A stretch of DNA of 64,000 nt from Ochrobactrum sp. Marseille-Q0166 (GTDB taxonomy: Bacteria > Pseudomonadota > Alphaproteobacteria > Rhizobiales > Rhizobiaceae): positions 2,156,501-2,220,500 of the forward strand of contig NZ_JACJUO010000001.1 of NCBI RefSeq assembly GCF_014397025.1, read 5' to 3'. The position numbers and the translations under genes are program-made. Positions within the stretch are counted from its first letter, which is position 1. Every line of letters begins with the position of its first letter. The notes below the pieces were generated by a model. It made no database searches and was not told the DNA's origin. It saw only the letters and a program-made list of their open reading frames with translations. Positions 17,429 through 26,387 of the stretch are shown one piece after another.

Positions 17429-18508
17429 TTATTTCTGACTTTCTTTTTCGAGCAGTTCACGTTTGCGTTCAACGCCCCAGCGATACCCGGACAATCCTCC
17501 ATCATTTCGCACGACACGATGGCAAGGAACGGCAACCGCAATCTTGTTGGCACCACATGCCTGCGCCACGGCGCGGGTCGATTTCGGCAGGCCAATCCTC
17601 TTGGCGAGTTCGCTATAGCTCACTGTGTTGCCAAGCGGAATGTCGCGCAAGGCTTGCCAGACCCGTTGCTGGAAAGTTGTGCCCCTCAGATCAAGCGGCA
17701 GGTCAAAACCGATGCCAGGATTTTCAACAAAGCCAATCACCTGTGCAATGCGATCCTCGAAATCACGATCGGCACCGACGAGATGCGCTTTCGGGAACCG
17801 CTTTTCCAGATCGATAATCAGCTCCTGCGGATCATCGCCCATCAGAACGGCGCAGACCCCCTTGCCACTCATTGCCACAAGAACGGCGCCAAGGGTGGAT
17901 TGTCCAATGGCAAAGCGGATGGTTTCGTTTTCGCCGCCTGACTTAAAAGCTTTTGGTTTCATGCCGAGAATTTTATCTGAGGCTTCATAGAAACGGCTGG
18001 AAGAATTAAAGCCCGCTTCATAGATGGCATCGGTGACGCGGTTGTTATCTTTAAGCACGTCACGCATTTTGTTCGCGCGATGCGAATCTGCATAGGCTTT
18101 GGGTGTAAGACCTGTGAAGCTTTTGAAAATGCGATGGAAATGCGCGGGGCTTGCGCCTGCGGCGCGTGCTATATCGTCGAGTGAAGGTACTTCCTCGGCA
18201 TTCTCCATAAAGCGACAAGCAAGCGCGACCATATCGGCATAACGCGCAGTGTTTTGTGTCTCAAGCGTTGCATCAACATGCGGTTTGCAACGCATACAGG
18301 GGCGAAAGCCTGCCCGTTCGGCATCTTCGCAAGCAGCAAAGAACTGAACATTCTCACGTTTTCCGCGTCGCGACGGGCATGACGGGCGACAATAGATACC
18401 CGTCGTGCGAACTGCATAGACGAACTCTCCGTCAGATGCTTTGTCACGCGAAAGCACCTTTTGCCAACGGCTTTCGTCTGTGCTGTGGGTCAATGTCATC
18501 AGGTTCAT
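17429..18508 (-). CDS. ada: Bifunctional DNA methyl-phosphotriester / O6-methylguanine methyltransferase and activator Ada
   Basis: A 359-residue Ada protein with all three parts. N-Ada has zinc Cys at 40, 44, 71 and 74 (YCRPSCPSR, CMRCKP); Cys40 corresponds to the methyl-acceptor Cys38 of E. coli. An AraC-type helix-turn-helix lies around residues 105-180 (SPAHFHRIFKSFTGLTPKAY). The C-terminal methyltransferase carries AVPCHRVVRN with the acceptor Cys near 329. Ada repairs alkylated DNA and, once methylated, activates the adaptive response. No alkB or alkA is adjacent. Confidence 0.95.
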   Translation of the reverse strand: MNLMTLTHSTDESRWQKVLSRDKASDGEFVYAVRTTGIYCRPSCPSRRGKRENVQFFAACEDAERAGFRPCMRCKPHVDATLETQNTARYADMVALACRFMENAEEVPSLDDIARAAGASPAHFHRIFKSFTGLTPKAYADSHRANKMRDVLKDNNRVTDAIYEAGFNSSSRFYEASDKILGMKPKAFKSGGENETIRFAIGQSTLGAVLVAMSGKGVCAVLMGDDPQELIIDLEKRFPKAHLVGADRDFEDRIAQVIGFVENPGIGFDLPLDLRGTTFQQRVWQALRDIPLGNTVSYSELAKRIGLPKSTRAVAQACGANKIAVAVPCHRVVRNDGGLSGYRWGVERKRELLEKESQK

Positions 18509-18583
18509 GTCCGTTTCCCTTCTTACTATGAAGGAAAGCTATTCCCTGACAAGAGAAACAACACTCCGCTGCTTGCTTTCAAA

Positions 18584-19198
18584 TTATGACTTACGCGCTT
18601 CTCTAATTGCGTCGATCAGATTTTGCTCCTTCATCACGCCGCCATAAAGCCGGGTGCCGATAACAAAGGACGGCGTTCCACTGAAATTGAAAGCCTCGCC
18701 CTGCTCCATATTTCGCGCGAGAATGCCGTCAATGCGGGCCGCATCCGCTTTGTAATCAGCTTCGAGCCTGTTTGGGTCAAGGCCAGCTTTTTTCAGGGCT
18801 GCGTCGGTCTGCTCCTTGGTCAGCCGACCGGGTGTCAACATCATGGCTTCCATAGCTTTGACGTAATTTCCAGTCTTTTCGGCTGCCAGCACCAGACGCG
18901 CCGGATAGGCTGAGTTATCACCGAAAATGATCCAGTCTTTGAGCACCAGACGCACATTGCCGTCTTTCTCGACAACGCGCATCAGCTCGGCATGGCCTTT
19001 TTTACAGTAAGGGCACTGATAGTCGAAATACTCGACAATCGTGACATCGCCATTGGGATTGCCTAGGACCGGGATTTCCTTGTCATAGAGAACATCGGCG
19101 ACGCTGGGTACGCGCTGGGCGAAGCTCTCACCGCCAGAAAATGCAAGTGTTGCGGCACCGACTACGGTTGTAGCGAGCATCTGGCGGCGGTTCATCAT
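18584..19198 (-). CDS. DsbA/DsbG-like periplasmic thiol-disulfide oxidoreductase
   Basis: A 204-residue thioredoxin-fold protein with the active site CPYC (Cys 62 and 65) and the cis-Pro region SGTPSFVIG. The N-terminus has a twin-arginine-like stretch (NRRQML) before a hydrophobic core, so export by Tat or Sec is likely, with cleavage near SFAQ. The start codon overlaps the upstream L,D-transpeptidase stop (TGATG), so translation is coupled. It could be an oxidase (DsbA) or, given adjacent dsbD, a reductase/isomerase client of DsbD. Confidence 0.87.
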   Translation of the reverse strand: MMNRRQMLATTVVGAATLAFSGGESFAQRVPSVADVLYDKEIPVLGNPNGDVTIVEYFDYQCPYCKKGHAELMRVVEKDGNVRLVLKDWIIFGDNSAYPARLVLAAEKTGNYVKAMEAMMLTPGRLTKEQTDAALKKAGLDPNRLEADYKADAARIDGILARNMEQGEAFNFSGTPSFVIGTRLYGGVMKEQNLIDAIREARKS

Positions 19199-19983
19199 CA
19201 GCTTTCTCCTTGGCCGGACTGGGATTTACTCAGGACCACAACGCGGCTTCCGGGGGAAACACGCTTATGAAGGTCGAGAATGTCCTGATTGAAAAGACGA
19301 ATACAGCCCGACGAAGCAGCCTTGCCGATTGACCAGGGTTCGTTGGTGCCGTGGATGCGATAGAGCGTGTCCTTGCCATCGCGATAAAGATAGAGCGCAC
19401 GCGCGCCAAGCGGATTGCGAATGCCGCCTTCCAGACCATTGGCGTATTTTGCGTAATGATCTGGATTGCGCTTGATCATGTTCTGCGTTGGTGTCCAGCG
19501 CGGCCATTGCGCCTTGTAAGCAACCTGTGCCTCGCCGCTGAATGTAAGCCCGGCACGGCCCACGCCAACGGAATAACGCATGGCCTTGCCGCCGGGCTGC
19601 ACGAGATAAAGATAGCGCTTATAGGGATCGACGATAATGGTGCCGACCGGATGGCTGGTCTGATAATCGACCTGCTTACGCAGATTGCGCGGTGCAATCT
19701 TGCTCAGATCGAGCGCTGCAATATGATTGCCGCCATCCGTGACAGCGCCATACATCACTTCATATTCGCTCTTCGCTGTCTGAACTTCCGGCTCTGGCAG
19801 AGGCTCGACAACAGGTGCAGCAGCCACAGGCTCCGGTGCGAGCACAACCGGCTGTGGCATGTTAACAACCACGGGTCTTTCAGATGTGGTCGAACAGGCT
19901 GCAACAGCCAGCGGCAGAAGGCCGATTGCGATCATTCGCACAAGCAAGCGCGCCGGCTTTTTCCTTTGATGATATGTCGTCAA
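19198..19983 (-). CDS. L,D-transpeptidase, predicted lipoprotein
   Basis: About 261 residues. The N-terminus carries a lipoprotein signal with the lipobox LAVAAC followed by STTSERP, a Pro/Val/Glu-rich linker, and a C-terminal YkuD domain with IHGTNEPW and the catalytic SSGCIRLFNQD. The likely start is TTG 19981-19983 (after GACGGGGA), which gives a normal basic n-region; an ATG at 19935 is the nearest alternative. An ATG at 20070 would overlap dsbD and bury the lipobox. It cross-links peptidoglycan or anchors outer-membrane proteins. It is translationally coupled to the DsbA-like gene. Confidence 0.86.
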   Translation of the reverse strand: MTTYHQRKKPARLLVRMIAIGLLPLAVAACSTTSERPVVVNMPQPVVLAPEPVAAAPVVEPLPEPEVQTAKSEYEVMYGAVTDGGNHIAALDLSKIAPRNLRKQVDYQTSHPVGTIIVDPYKRYLYLVQPGGKAMRYSVGVGRAGLTFSGEAQVAYKAQWPRWTPTQNMIKRNPDHYAKYANGLEGGIRNPLGARALYLYRDGKDTLYRIHGTNEPWSIGKAASSGCIRLFNQDILDLHKRVSPGSRVVVLSKSQSGQGES

Positions 19984-20020
19984 TTTCCCCGTCCCCAATG
20001 TCCCCGAGCCATGATCAATC

Positions 20021-21820
20021 CTAAAAACCTTGTTTCTGGCCGGCATGAATAAGCCCGACCGAGTGTTCAATCATTGCTGGCGAAACGTCGCCAACCAAGC
20101 GTGTTCCTTCAGGCTCCTTGCTGGCATTATTGAAGAAAACCATGGTCGGCGGACCTGCCACTTTGAGCTTTGCCATAAGCTCGGCATTGCCCGCATTGAG
20201 CTCGGAAACATCCGCCTTGATAAGCTGATATCCACCAAGCGCTTTCTTGACGCCTGCATCCGGCAACACGCGCCGCTCCACAGTGGAGCAGCTTACGCAC
20301 CAGTCTGCCGTGAAATAGACCAGCGTCGGCTTATCGCCGTGCGCCGCGTCCAGTTTTTCCTGAAGGGCAGAAACCGTTTCAACCGGCGCGAATCGCAACG
20401 CGGCTGAAACATGGTTAACATCACGATTAGCTAATGCTGCCAGCGGTTGCAACGGATCGCGACCACCCGATGACACGCCAATCATCAGGATGACGCCATA
20501 TACAAAGGCAGCCGTGCCAAGCGTGCGAGCAACAAGGTTGCGGTCCGGGATTTTGAGAAATGCAAAGCACGCCACGCCAAACAGCAACAAGGCCCATAGA
20601 ACCATATCCACGCCTGATGGCAGCAAGGGTGCGGCCATGAAAATAGCGGTGGCGAGGAAACCAAAACCGAATAGCTGCTTGACCAGCTCCATCCACGCGC
20701 CTGCACGTGGCAAGGTGCCTGCACCCGCCGTTGCAACAGCAATTAGCGGCAGGCCTTTACCGATGCCAAGCGCAAAGAGCGCGCCGGCGCCAAGTGCTAC
20801 GTTAGCCGTCTGTGCGATGTAGAGCAGCGCACCAGCCAGCGGTGCCGTGACACAAGGACCGACAATCAGGACCGAGGAAAAACCAAGAATCGCAGCAGAG
20901 CGTTTGGACCCGGTGCGCTTATTTCCAGTGCCTTGGCCGGTTTTCGCAGAGATTGCACTGACCCAGGAGGATGGTAGCTGTAGCTGGAACAGGCCAAACA
21001 TTGAAAGAGCAAGCAGTGTGAAGATGCCAGCCAGTGCAAGCGCCATCCATTTGGATTGCAGCACCATTTGCAGGTTCTGGCCCGACCAGCCTGCAATCGC
21101 ACCGATGACGGCAAAACCAAGTGCAAGACTGAACACATAAGTGCTGGAGAGCACGAAGCCGCGCTTGGCATTCAGTTTTTCACCTTCCCGCGCCAATGTT
21201 CCCGCAACAATCGGATAAATTGGAAATACGCAAGGCGTGAAGGCCAGCAACACGCCAAAGACAAGGAAAGCCGCGATCACCAGTGCTGAACCGCCCTGAT
21301 CGAGAAGACTTTCGATCATGCCCTTTTCAGGCGCGAGCGCGAAAGCTTTGCTACCGGTCACTGGAGCGGATGCGGCTGTAAATACAGCGCCGTTCGTAAA
21401 TGCTTTGCCCATCTGCGAACCGACGGCTAACGTCACGGGATCAATCATGCGCGTTTCGGGACGATAACAGATACCGTCTTCCTGACACCCCTGATAGGTA
21501 AGCCGAATGGGTTCGCTGCTCACCGGAACACTGGCACTTGTTCGCGTGTAATAGACTTCAAGCCGCCCGAAATTCGGATCGTCCTTGGCGATGCCCGGTT
21601 GCGTATCAACCGTGAGTTTTACGCCTTTCGCATCGTGTGCTTCGATATGATCGCGATAGAGATAATAGCCCTCAGCAATCTGCCAGTTCAGCAGGAGTCG
21701 GTTGTCGCCATCTTTTGCAACATTCAAACGAAAAGCATCATCGACCGGCAGCGGATTTGCAGCCAGAACAGGGGAAAGGGCAAATATAAAAAAAGCAGCA
21801 AGTATTGCGAAAAAGCGCAT
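20021..21820 (-). CDS. dsbD: Thiol:disulfide interchange protein DsbD
   Basis: A 599-residue DsbD with its three domains. A Sec signal (residues 1-20) precedes the periplasmic alpha domain with its Cys pair (GCQEDGICYRPET). The eight-helix beta domain has FTPCVFPIYP and VGPCVTAPLAGA, and the C-terminal thioredoxin-like gamma domain has TADWCVSCSTVE. DsbD passes electrons from cytoplasmic thioredoxin to periplasmic partners. It is the first gene of a minus-strand cluster with an L,D-transpeptidase and a DsbA-like protein, and is divergent from a two-component system with a shared 139-nt promoter region. Confidence 0.95.
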   Translation of the reverse strand: MRFFAILAAFFIFALSPVLAANPLPVDDAFRLNVAKDGDNRLLLNWQIAEGYYLYRDHIEAHDAKGVKLTVDTQPGIAKDDPNFGRLEVYYTRTSASVPVSSEPIRLTYQGCQEDGICYRPETRMIDPVTLAVGSQMGKAFTNGAVFTAASAPVTGSKAFALAPEKGMIESLLDQGGSALVIAAFLVFGVLLAFTPCVFPIYPIVAGTLAREGEKLNAKRGFVLSSTYVFSLALGFAVIGAIAGWSGQNLQMVLQSKWMALALAGIFTLLALSMFGLFQLQLPSSWVSAISAKTGQGTGNKRTGSKRSAAILGFSSVLIVGPCVTAPLAGALLYIAQTANVALGAGALFALGIGKGLPLIAVATAGAGTLPRAGAWMELVKQLFGFGFLATAIFMAAPLLPSGVDMVLWALLLFGVACFAFLKIPDRNLVARTLGTAAFVYGVILMIGVSSGGRDPLQPLAALANRDVNHVSAALRFAPVETVSALQEKLDAAHGDKPTLVYFTADWCVSCSTVERRVLPDAGVKKALGGYQLIKADVSELNAGNAELMAKLKVAGPPTMVFFNNASKEPEGTRLVGDVSPAMIEHSVGLIHAGQKQGF

Positions 21821-21888
21821 TCGGGTTATTCCGGGTAATCTGATTCCAAGAAATGAATTCAGTTGTAAAAAGCAAATGCTGTCGTCAC

Positions 21889-21905
21889 CTTAAGGCAGCC
21901 TTAAG
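21889..21905. promoter_or_regulatory. PmrA/QseB-type direct repeat, candidate response-regulator box
   Basis: CTTAAG (21889-21894), 5 bases, CTTAAG (21900-21905): two identical half-sites with an 11-bp period, the spacing used by OmpR-family regulators and close to the PmrA box (CTTAAT-N5-CTTAAK). It lies 54 nt before the response-regulator start and 68 nt before dsbD on the other strand, so one site could serve both promoters. Confidence 0.65.
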
Positions 21906-21959
21906 CTGGCAAAGCGAGAAGCCGCTTACAGACCAAACACGGCGGAAACAGGAAGACAC

Positions 21960-22625
21960 ATGCGCATTCTGGTGGTTGAAGATGATGCAATCCTGCTCGA
22001 CGGGCTTTCCGTGGGGCTGGGATTGGCTGGATTCACCGTGGATGGCGTTGCAAACTGTGGCGACGCGGAAGCTGCCCTTTCAACGCAGAACTACAACGCA
22101 GTGGTGCTCGACCTCATGTTGCCGGATGGCTCGGGCCTCGACATCCTGAAATCCATGCGCCAGGCGCGGGATGAAACCCCGGTCCTTTTGCTGACCGCAC
22201 GCGATCAGGTGCCCGAGCGCATTGCAGGACTTGATGCAGGAGCCGATGATTATGTTGGCAAACCCTTCGATCTGCATGAGCTTGCAGCGCGTGTGCGTGC
22301 GATTGCCCGGCGCGGTAACGGGCGTGCAAGTGCCACGCTTGAATGGCAGGGCGTAGAGCTTGATCCTGCTGAAATGTCGACTCAGTTCAAGGGTGAGCCA
22401 CTCCGTCTTACCCGCCGAGAATTTTCAATACTACGCAGTTTGATGGAGCGCCCGACGGCGACCGTTTCCAAGTCGTCGCTTGAAGAAGCGCTTTATGGCT
22501 GGCAGGAAGAAGTCGAAAGCAACGCGGTTGAGGTGCATATTCATCATCTGCGGTCCAAACTTGGCTCCAGTTTCATCGAGACCGTGCGCGGTGTCGGCTA
22601 CCGGCTTGGCGGAGCACAGACATGA
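21960..22625 (+). CDS. OmpR-family response regulator (PmrA/QseB type)
   Basis: A 221-residue regulator. The receiver domain has the acidic pair VEDD, the phosphoacceptor Asp51 (VVLDLMLPDGSG) and the conserved Lys in GKPFDLHEL. The winged-helix DNA-binding domain (about 125-220) has LTRREFSIL and the ending VEVHIHHLRSKLG followed by RGVGYRL. The start ATG follows AGGAAG. It overlaps its sensor kinase by 4 nt (ATGA). The sequence type is the PmrA/QseB/TctD group. The CTTAAG repeat just upstream suggests autoregulation. Confidence 0.92.
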   Translation: MRILVVEDDAILLDGLSVGLGLAGFTVDGVANCGDAEAALSTQNYNAVVLDLMLPDGSGLDILKSMRQARDETPVLLLTARDQVPERIAGLDAGADDYVGKPFDLHELAARVRAIARRGNGRASATLEWQGVELDPAEMSTQFKGEPLRLTRREFSILRSLMERPTATVSKSSLEEALYGWQEEVESNAVEVHIHHLRSKLGSSFIETVRGVGYRLGGAQT

Positions 22626-23983
22626 ATTCCATTCGCAGCCGCCTGACAGGCATATTGATCGGTGTCACCTGTCTCGTCTGGGTATTTGCCGTTATCTGGA
22701 TTCATGTGAGTACAGAATCCCGACTTGAAAAAGTACTGGATGCCCGACTGATGGAAGCAGCCCGCATGGTCAACTCGATGTTGACCGAAAGGCGCGTCGA
22801 AATGGGGCCTAATGGAAATGGCGGACAACTTTCACTCAAGCCTTTGCCCGATTTTCCGCTCTATGACAGGCAGCTTTTCTGTCAGATATGGGCGATTGAC
22901 GGCCGACTGGTGGGCCGGTCTGAAAGCGCTCCGGGCGTCCGACTGACCAATGTTGCCAATGGCTTTTCGGATACGGTTGTTGCAGGCGATCGCTGGCGGG
23001 TTTTCGCGGTTGAAAACACGCAGCTTGGTTTGCGTGTCATGGTGGCCGACAGCCTTTCTGTACGCGAGCGGCTTGTGCAAAATGTGGTAGCCGGTGTGGT
23101 TCTGCCCGCTCTGTTGCTGCTCCCGATTCTTGCCATCCTGATCTGGCTTTGCGTGCGACGGGGCCTTAATCCGCTAAGCAGTCTGGCCAGTACCTTGTCC
23201 AAGCGCGACGCGCGGGATTTGCAGCCACTGCCGGAAGAAAGGCTGCCTTCCGAAATCGCGCCCGCAGTGTCCGCCTTGAACGACCTTTTCCATCGGGTTG
23301 AAGAGGCGCGTGAACGTGAGCGCAATTTCGCTATTTTTGCTGCGCATGAACTGAAAACACCGCTTGCGGGCCTGAAAACACAGGCGCAAATCGCCGAAGG
23401 CGCCAAAGACGACGCCATGCGCATGAATGCAGTCCGCCATATTGCTGCAGGTGTTGATCGTACCAGTCGTCTCGTCAATCAGTTACTGGATCTGGCAGCG
23501 CTTGAGACCGGCGACGAGATCGAGCCACCCGCACCAGAGCCCGCGTGCCAGCTGCTTGTCTCGATTTCAACCGATATGCGCATGCTTGCAGCCCATCGGG
23601 GCGTGAAGATCGAATTGCCTAACAATCTGCCGCTTGTCACAATGCAATATCCGCATCTCTTCACCCTGGCCTTGCGCAATCTCATTGAGAACGCCGTCAA
23701 TCATTCGCCTGAAGGCGGGTCTGTGCGATGCGGTCTTCAACTGGATGGCGATAGCGTTGTTCTCACCGTCGAGGATGATGGACCCGGCATTTCGCCTGAA
23801 GATATGGAGCATGTGACGGAGCGCTTTTATCGCGGTGCAAACAGAAGCAAAAACGGCAGCGGATTGGGGCTGGCGATCGTGAAGATGGCAGCAACCCGGA
23901 TGGGCGGTGAGGTAGCACTTCATAATCGCCCGGAAGGCGGCTTGCGGGCGATGGTCATTATCCACGCACAGGCCTCAATTTAA
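22622..23983 (+). CDS. Sensor histidine kinase (PmrB/QseC type)
   Basis: A 453-residue membrane kinase with TM1 (about residues 9-29), a periplasmic sensor of about 125 residues, TM2 (about 155-180), and a HAMP-like linker. The dimerisation H-box is FAAHELKTPLAGL with phospho-His about 242. The ATPase domain has the N box NLIENAVNH, G1 DDGPGIS and G2 GSGLGLAIVK. It forms the partner of the overlapping response regulator. The periplasmic domain shows no recognised ligand motif such as the ExxE iron site of PmrB. Confidence 0.92.
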   Translation: MNSIRSRLTGILIGVTCLVWVFAVIWIHVSTESRLEKVLDARLMEAARMVNSMLTERRVEMGPNGNGGQLSLKPLPDFPLYDRQLFCQIWAIDGRLVGRSESAPGVRLTNVANGFSDTVVAGDRWRVFAVENTQLGLRVMVADSLSVRERLVQNVVAGVVLPALLLLPILAILIWLCVRRGLNPLSSLASTLSKRDARDLQPLPEERLPSEIAPAVSALNDLFHRVEEARERERNFAIFAAHELKTPLAGLKTQAQIAEGAKDDAMRMNAVRHIAAGVDRTSRLVNQLLDLAALETGDEIEPPAPEPACQLLVSISTDMRMLAAHRGVKIELPNNLPLVTMQYPHLFTLALRNLIENAVNHSPEGGSVRCGLQLDGDSVVLTVEDDGPGISPEDMEHVTERFYRGANRSKNGSGLGLAIVKMAATRMGGEVALHNRPEGGLRAMVIIHAQASI

Positions 23984-24030
23984 CCCCTAGATCTTGTGGG
24001 TTGACGGAAAATGCGCCCGCTGTAATATGC

Positions 24031-24051
24031 AATTGCAAACGATTTGCAATT
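24031..24051. promoter_or_regulatory. Perfect 9-bp palindrome upstream of the Irr-like gene
   Basis: AATTGCAAA (24031-24039), CGA, TTTGCAATT (24043-24051), about 62 nt before the start of the Fur-family gene. TGCAA/TTGCA half-sites of this kind resemble the Fur/Mur-type boxes described in alphaproteobacteria. It could be the site of autoregulation or of a manganese/iron Fur protein encoded elsewhere. Confidence 0.6.
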
Positions 24052-24113
24052 AAGGTCAATATAATTTGCGTTCTTTCAGGCATAGATTTTGAGCAAAAAG
24101 GCCGCGACTGTCC

Positions 24114-24602
24114 ATGCTGTTCAATCCCCATACGGGGCCACAAGCCTCACAGCTCTTGTCAAAGTCTCTCCCCTCTTTTGGCAAGCAGCGAGCATTGGCA
24201 GTCAAAGCAATTTTAAGACGGGCCGGGTTACGCCCGACCCGTCAGCGTATAGCTCTCGGCTCCCTGCTTTTCGTCGAAACGCATCGGCACATAACGCCGG
24301 GTATGTTGAATGAAGAAGCTCTGCTGCTTGGGGAAAAACTATCGGTTGCAACAGTTTACAACACGCTTAATCAATTTGCCGATGCAGGACTCATCCGCAA
24401 AATCAGCATTCACGGCGAGCGCACCTATTTCGACACTGACACAGGCGATCATGCGCATTTCTACATTTGCGATCAGGATCAGATAGTCGATATCGCATCT
24501 GGTGATATCGGTATCGGTCCGCTGCCTGTGCCTCCCGCAGGTTACAAGATCAGCAAGGTGGACGTCCTGATCCATCTCGTGCCCGAGACTACCCCCTCCT
24601 GA
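24114..24602 (+). CDS. Irr-like Fur-family regulator
   Basis: A 162-residue Fur-family protein that is closest to Irr: GLRPTRQRIALGSLLF, LSVATVYNTLNQFADAGLIR and RTYFDTDTGDH follow the Irr pattern closely. Irr senses haem in Rhizobiales and controls iron and haem genes. The haem-linked HHH run of Irr is DHAHF here (His113, Ala114, His115). It also has about 36 residues before the RPTRQR block, longer than usual. The main irr of Brucella is next to fab genes, so this is probably a second copy. It lies directly upstream of the cbb3 oxidase operon. Confidence 0.82.
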   Translation: MLFNPHTGPQASQLLSKSLPSFGKQRALAVKAILRRAGLRPTRQRIALGSLLFVETHRHITPGMLNEEALLLGEKLSVATVYNTLNQFADAGLIRKISIHGERTYFDTDTGDHAHFYICDQDQIVDIASGDIGIGPLPVPPAGYKISKVDVLIHLVPETTPS

Positions 24603-24645
24603 CTTCCGCGAACTCCCAATTCGTCGCACCCCAATCAATTCTTGT

Positions 24646-24659
24646 TTGATTTAGATCAA
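24646..24659 (+). promoter_or_regulatory. FNR/FixK-type box upstream of ccoN
   Basis: TTGAT-TTAG-ATCAA is an exact match to the FNR/FixK/FnrN consensus TTGAT-N4-ATCAA. Its centre is about 97 nt before the ccoN start, in the only sizeable gap before the operon. Low-oxygen activation of cbb3 oxidase by FNR-type regulators is established for alphaproteobacteria. Confidence 0.88.
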
Positions 24660-24749
24660 TGACACTCGTGCACAAAAAGCCGATAGAACACCTATCGCTA
24701 TAGTTGTCTTTTTCGGGGCAGCTTCTGACTTGTGCTGCGAGGGGATTAC

Positions 24750-26375
24750 ATGAACTACGCCGCTGGAACAGTCCTGTCTGGTCTGGGAGCACTTTTTGCT
24801 GTGCTTCTGGCCGGACTTTCTCATGATGAGTTGTTCAGAATCCATATGTGGATTTTGTTCGCCGTACTCGCCATTTTCACCATTCTGCTGATGCGCAATG
24901 CCGATTACAGCCTGAAGTCCAAGAAAGTCGACCAGTCGACATATATGGACGGGCCAGTGCGCTATGGCGTCATCGCAACCGTCTTCTGGGGCGTTGTTGG
25001 CTTTCTTGTCGGGGTGCTAATCGCAGCACAGCTCGCCTTCCCCGATCTGAACCTGGAGCCTTATTTCAATTTCGGTCGCCTGCGTCCATTGCATACGTCC
25101 GGGGTCGTGTTTGCATTTGGCGGCAATATCCTGCTTGCATCATCCTTCTATGTTGTGCAGCGCACCTGTCGCGCACGCCTGTTTGGCGGCGATCTCGCAT
25201 GGTTCGTGTTCTGGGGTTATCAGCTTTTCATCGTGATGGCTGCGACCGGCTATCTGCTCGGCATTACGCAGTCGCGCGAATATGCTGAACCGGAATGGTA
25301 TGTCGACATCTGGCTGACGATCGTCTGGGTTGCCTATCTTGCTGTTTTCTTGGGCACCGTGCTCAAGCGCAAAGAACCGCATATCTATGTGGCAAACTGG
25401 TTCTATCTGTCATTCATTATCACAATCGCCATGTTGCACATCGTCAACAATCTGGCGATCCCGGTTTCGTTCCTTGGCGTGAAGAGCTATTCGGCTTTCG
25501 CAGGCGTTCAGGATGCGGTGACGCAGTGGTGGTATGGTCATAACGCTGTGGCGTTCTTCCTGACCGTGCCGTTCCTCGCCATGATGTATTACTTCGTGCC
25601 GAAGCAGGCAAACCGCCCGATCTATTCATACCGTCTGTCGATCGTACACTTCTGGTCGATCATTTTCCTCTACATCTGGGCTGGTCCGCACCACCTGCAT
25701 TACACGGCTGTTCCCGATTGGGCACAGACGCTCGGCATGGTGTTCTCGATCATGCTCTGGATGCCTTCTTGGGGTGGTATGATCAACGGTCTGATGACGC
25801 TCTCGGGCGCCTGGGACAAGGTTCGTACCGATCCGATCATCCGTCTGATGGTTGCTGCTATCGCCTTCTACGGCATGGCAACGTTTGAAGGTCCAATGCT
25901 GTCGATCAAGGCTGTCAACTCGCTCTCGCACTACACAGACTGGACCATTGGTCACGTTCATGCGGGTGCGCTTGGCTGGAACGGCATGATCACCTTTGCG
26001 GCTGTCTACTACCTGACACCAAAGCTGTGGAACCGTGAACGCCTCTATTCGATCCGTATGGTCAACTGGCACTTCTGGCTCGCTACACTCGGCATCGTGC
26101 TCTACGCCGCCGCCATGTGGGTTGCCGGCATCCAGCAGGGTCTGATGTGGCGCGAATATGACAGCCAGGGCTTCCTCGTCTACTCGTTCGTCGAAACCGT
26201 TGCGGCCATGTTCCCTTACTACGTCATCCGTACACTGGGCGGTGTGCTCTACCTCGCCGGTGGACTGGTGATGGCCTGGAACGTCTATCAGACCATTCGC
26301 GGAAACCTGCGCAAGGAAGCCCCTATGGGCGGTGCGCAGCCTGTGGTTGGCGCAACTGTTCAGCCAGCCGAATAA
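24750..26375 (+). CDS. ccoN: cbb3-type cytochrome c oxidase subunit I
   Basis: A 541-residue, about 12-helix catalytic subunit of the cbb3 oxidase, the high-affinity terminal oxidase used at low oxygen. Haem and CuB ligand regions are visible: [14 protein letters not shown] near residue 110, [26 protein letters not shown] and [14 protein letters not shown]. The start was set at ATG 24750, preceded by GAGGGG; a GTG at 24732 is also open but less likely. It heads ccoNOQP behind a perfect FNR box. Confidence 0.96.
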   Translation: MNYAAGTVLSGLGALFAVLLAGLSHDELFRIHMWILFAVLAIFTILLMRNADYSLKSKKVDQSTYMDGPVRYGVIATVFWGVVGFLVGVLIAAQLAFPDLNLEPYFNFGRLRPLHTSGVVFAFGGNILLASSFYVVQRTCRARLFGGDLAWFVFWGYQLFIVMAATGYLLGITQSREYAEPEWYVDIWLTIVWVAYLAVFLGTVLKRKEPHIYVANWFYLSFIITIAMLHIVNNLAIPVSFLGVKSYSAFAGVQDAVTQWWYGHNAVAFFLTVPFLAMMYYFVPKQANRPIYSYRLSIVHFWSIIFLYIWAGPHHLHYTAVPDWAQTLGMVFSIMLWMPSWGGMINGLMTLSGAWDKVRTDPIIRLMVAAIAFYGMATFEGPMLSIKAVNSLSHYTDWTIGHVHAGALGWNGMITFAAVYYLTPKLWNRERLYSIRMVNWHFWLATLGIVLYAAAMWVAGIQQGLMWREYDSQGFLVYSFVETVAAMFPYYVIRTLGGVLYLAGGLVMAWNVYQTIRGNLRKEAPMGGAQPVVGATVQPAE

Positions 26376-26387
26376 GGAGTGTGATTT

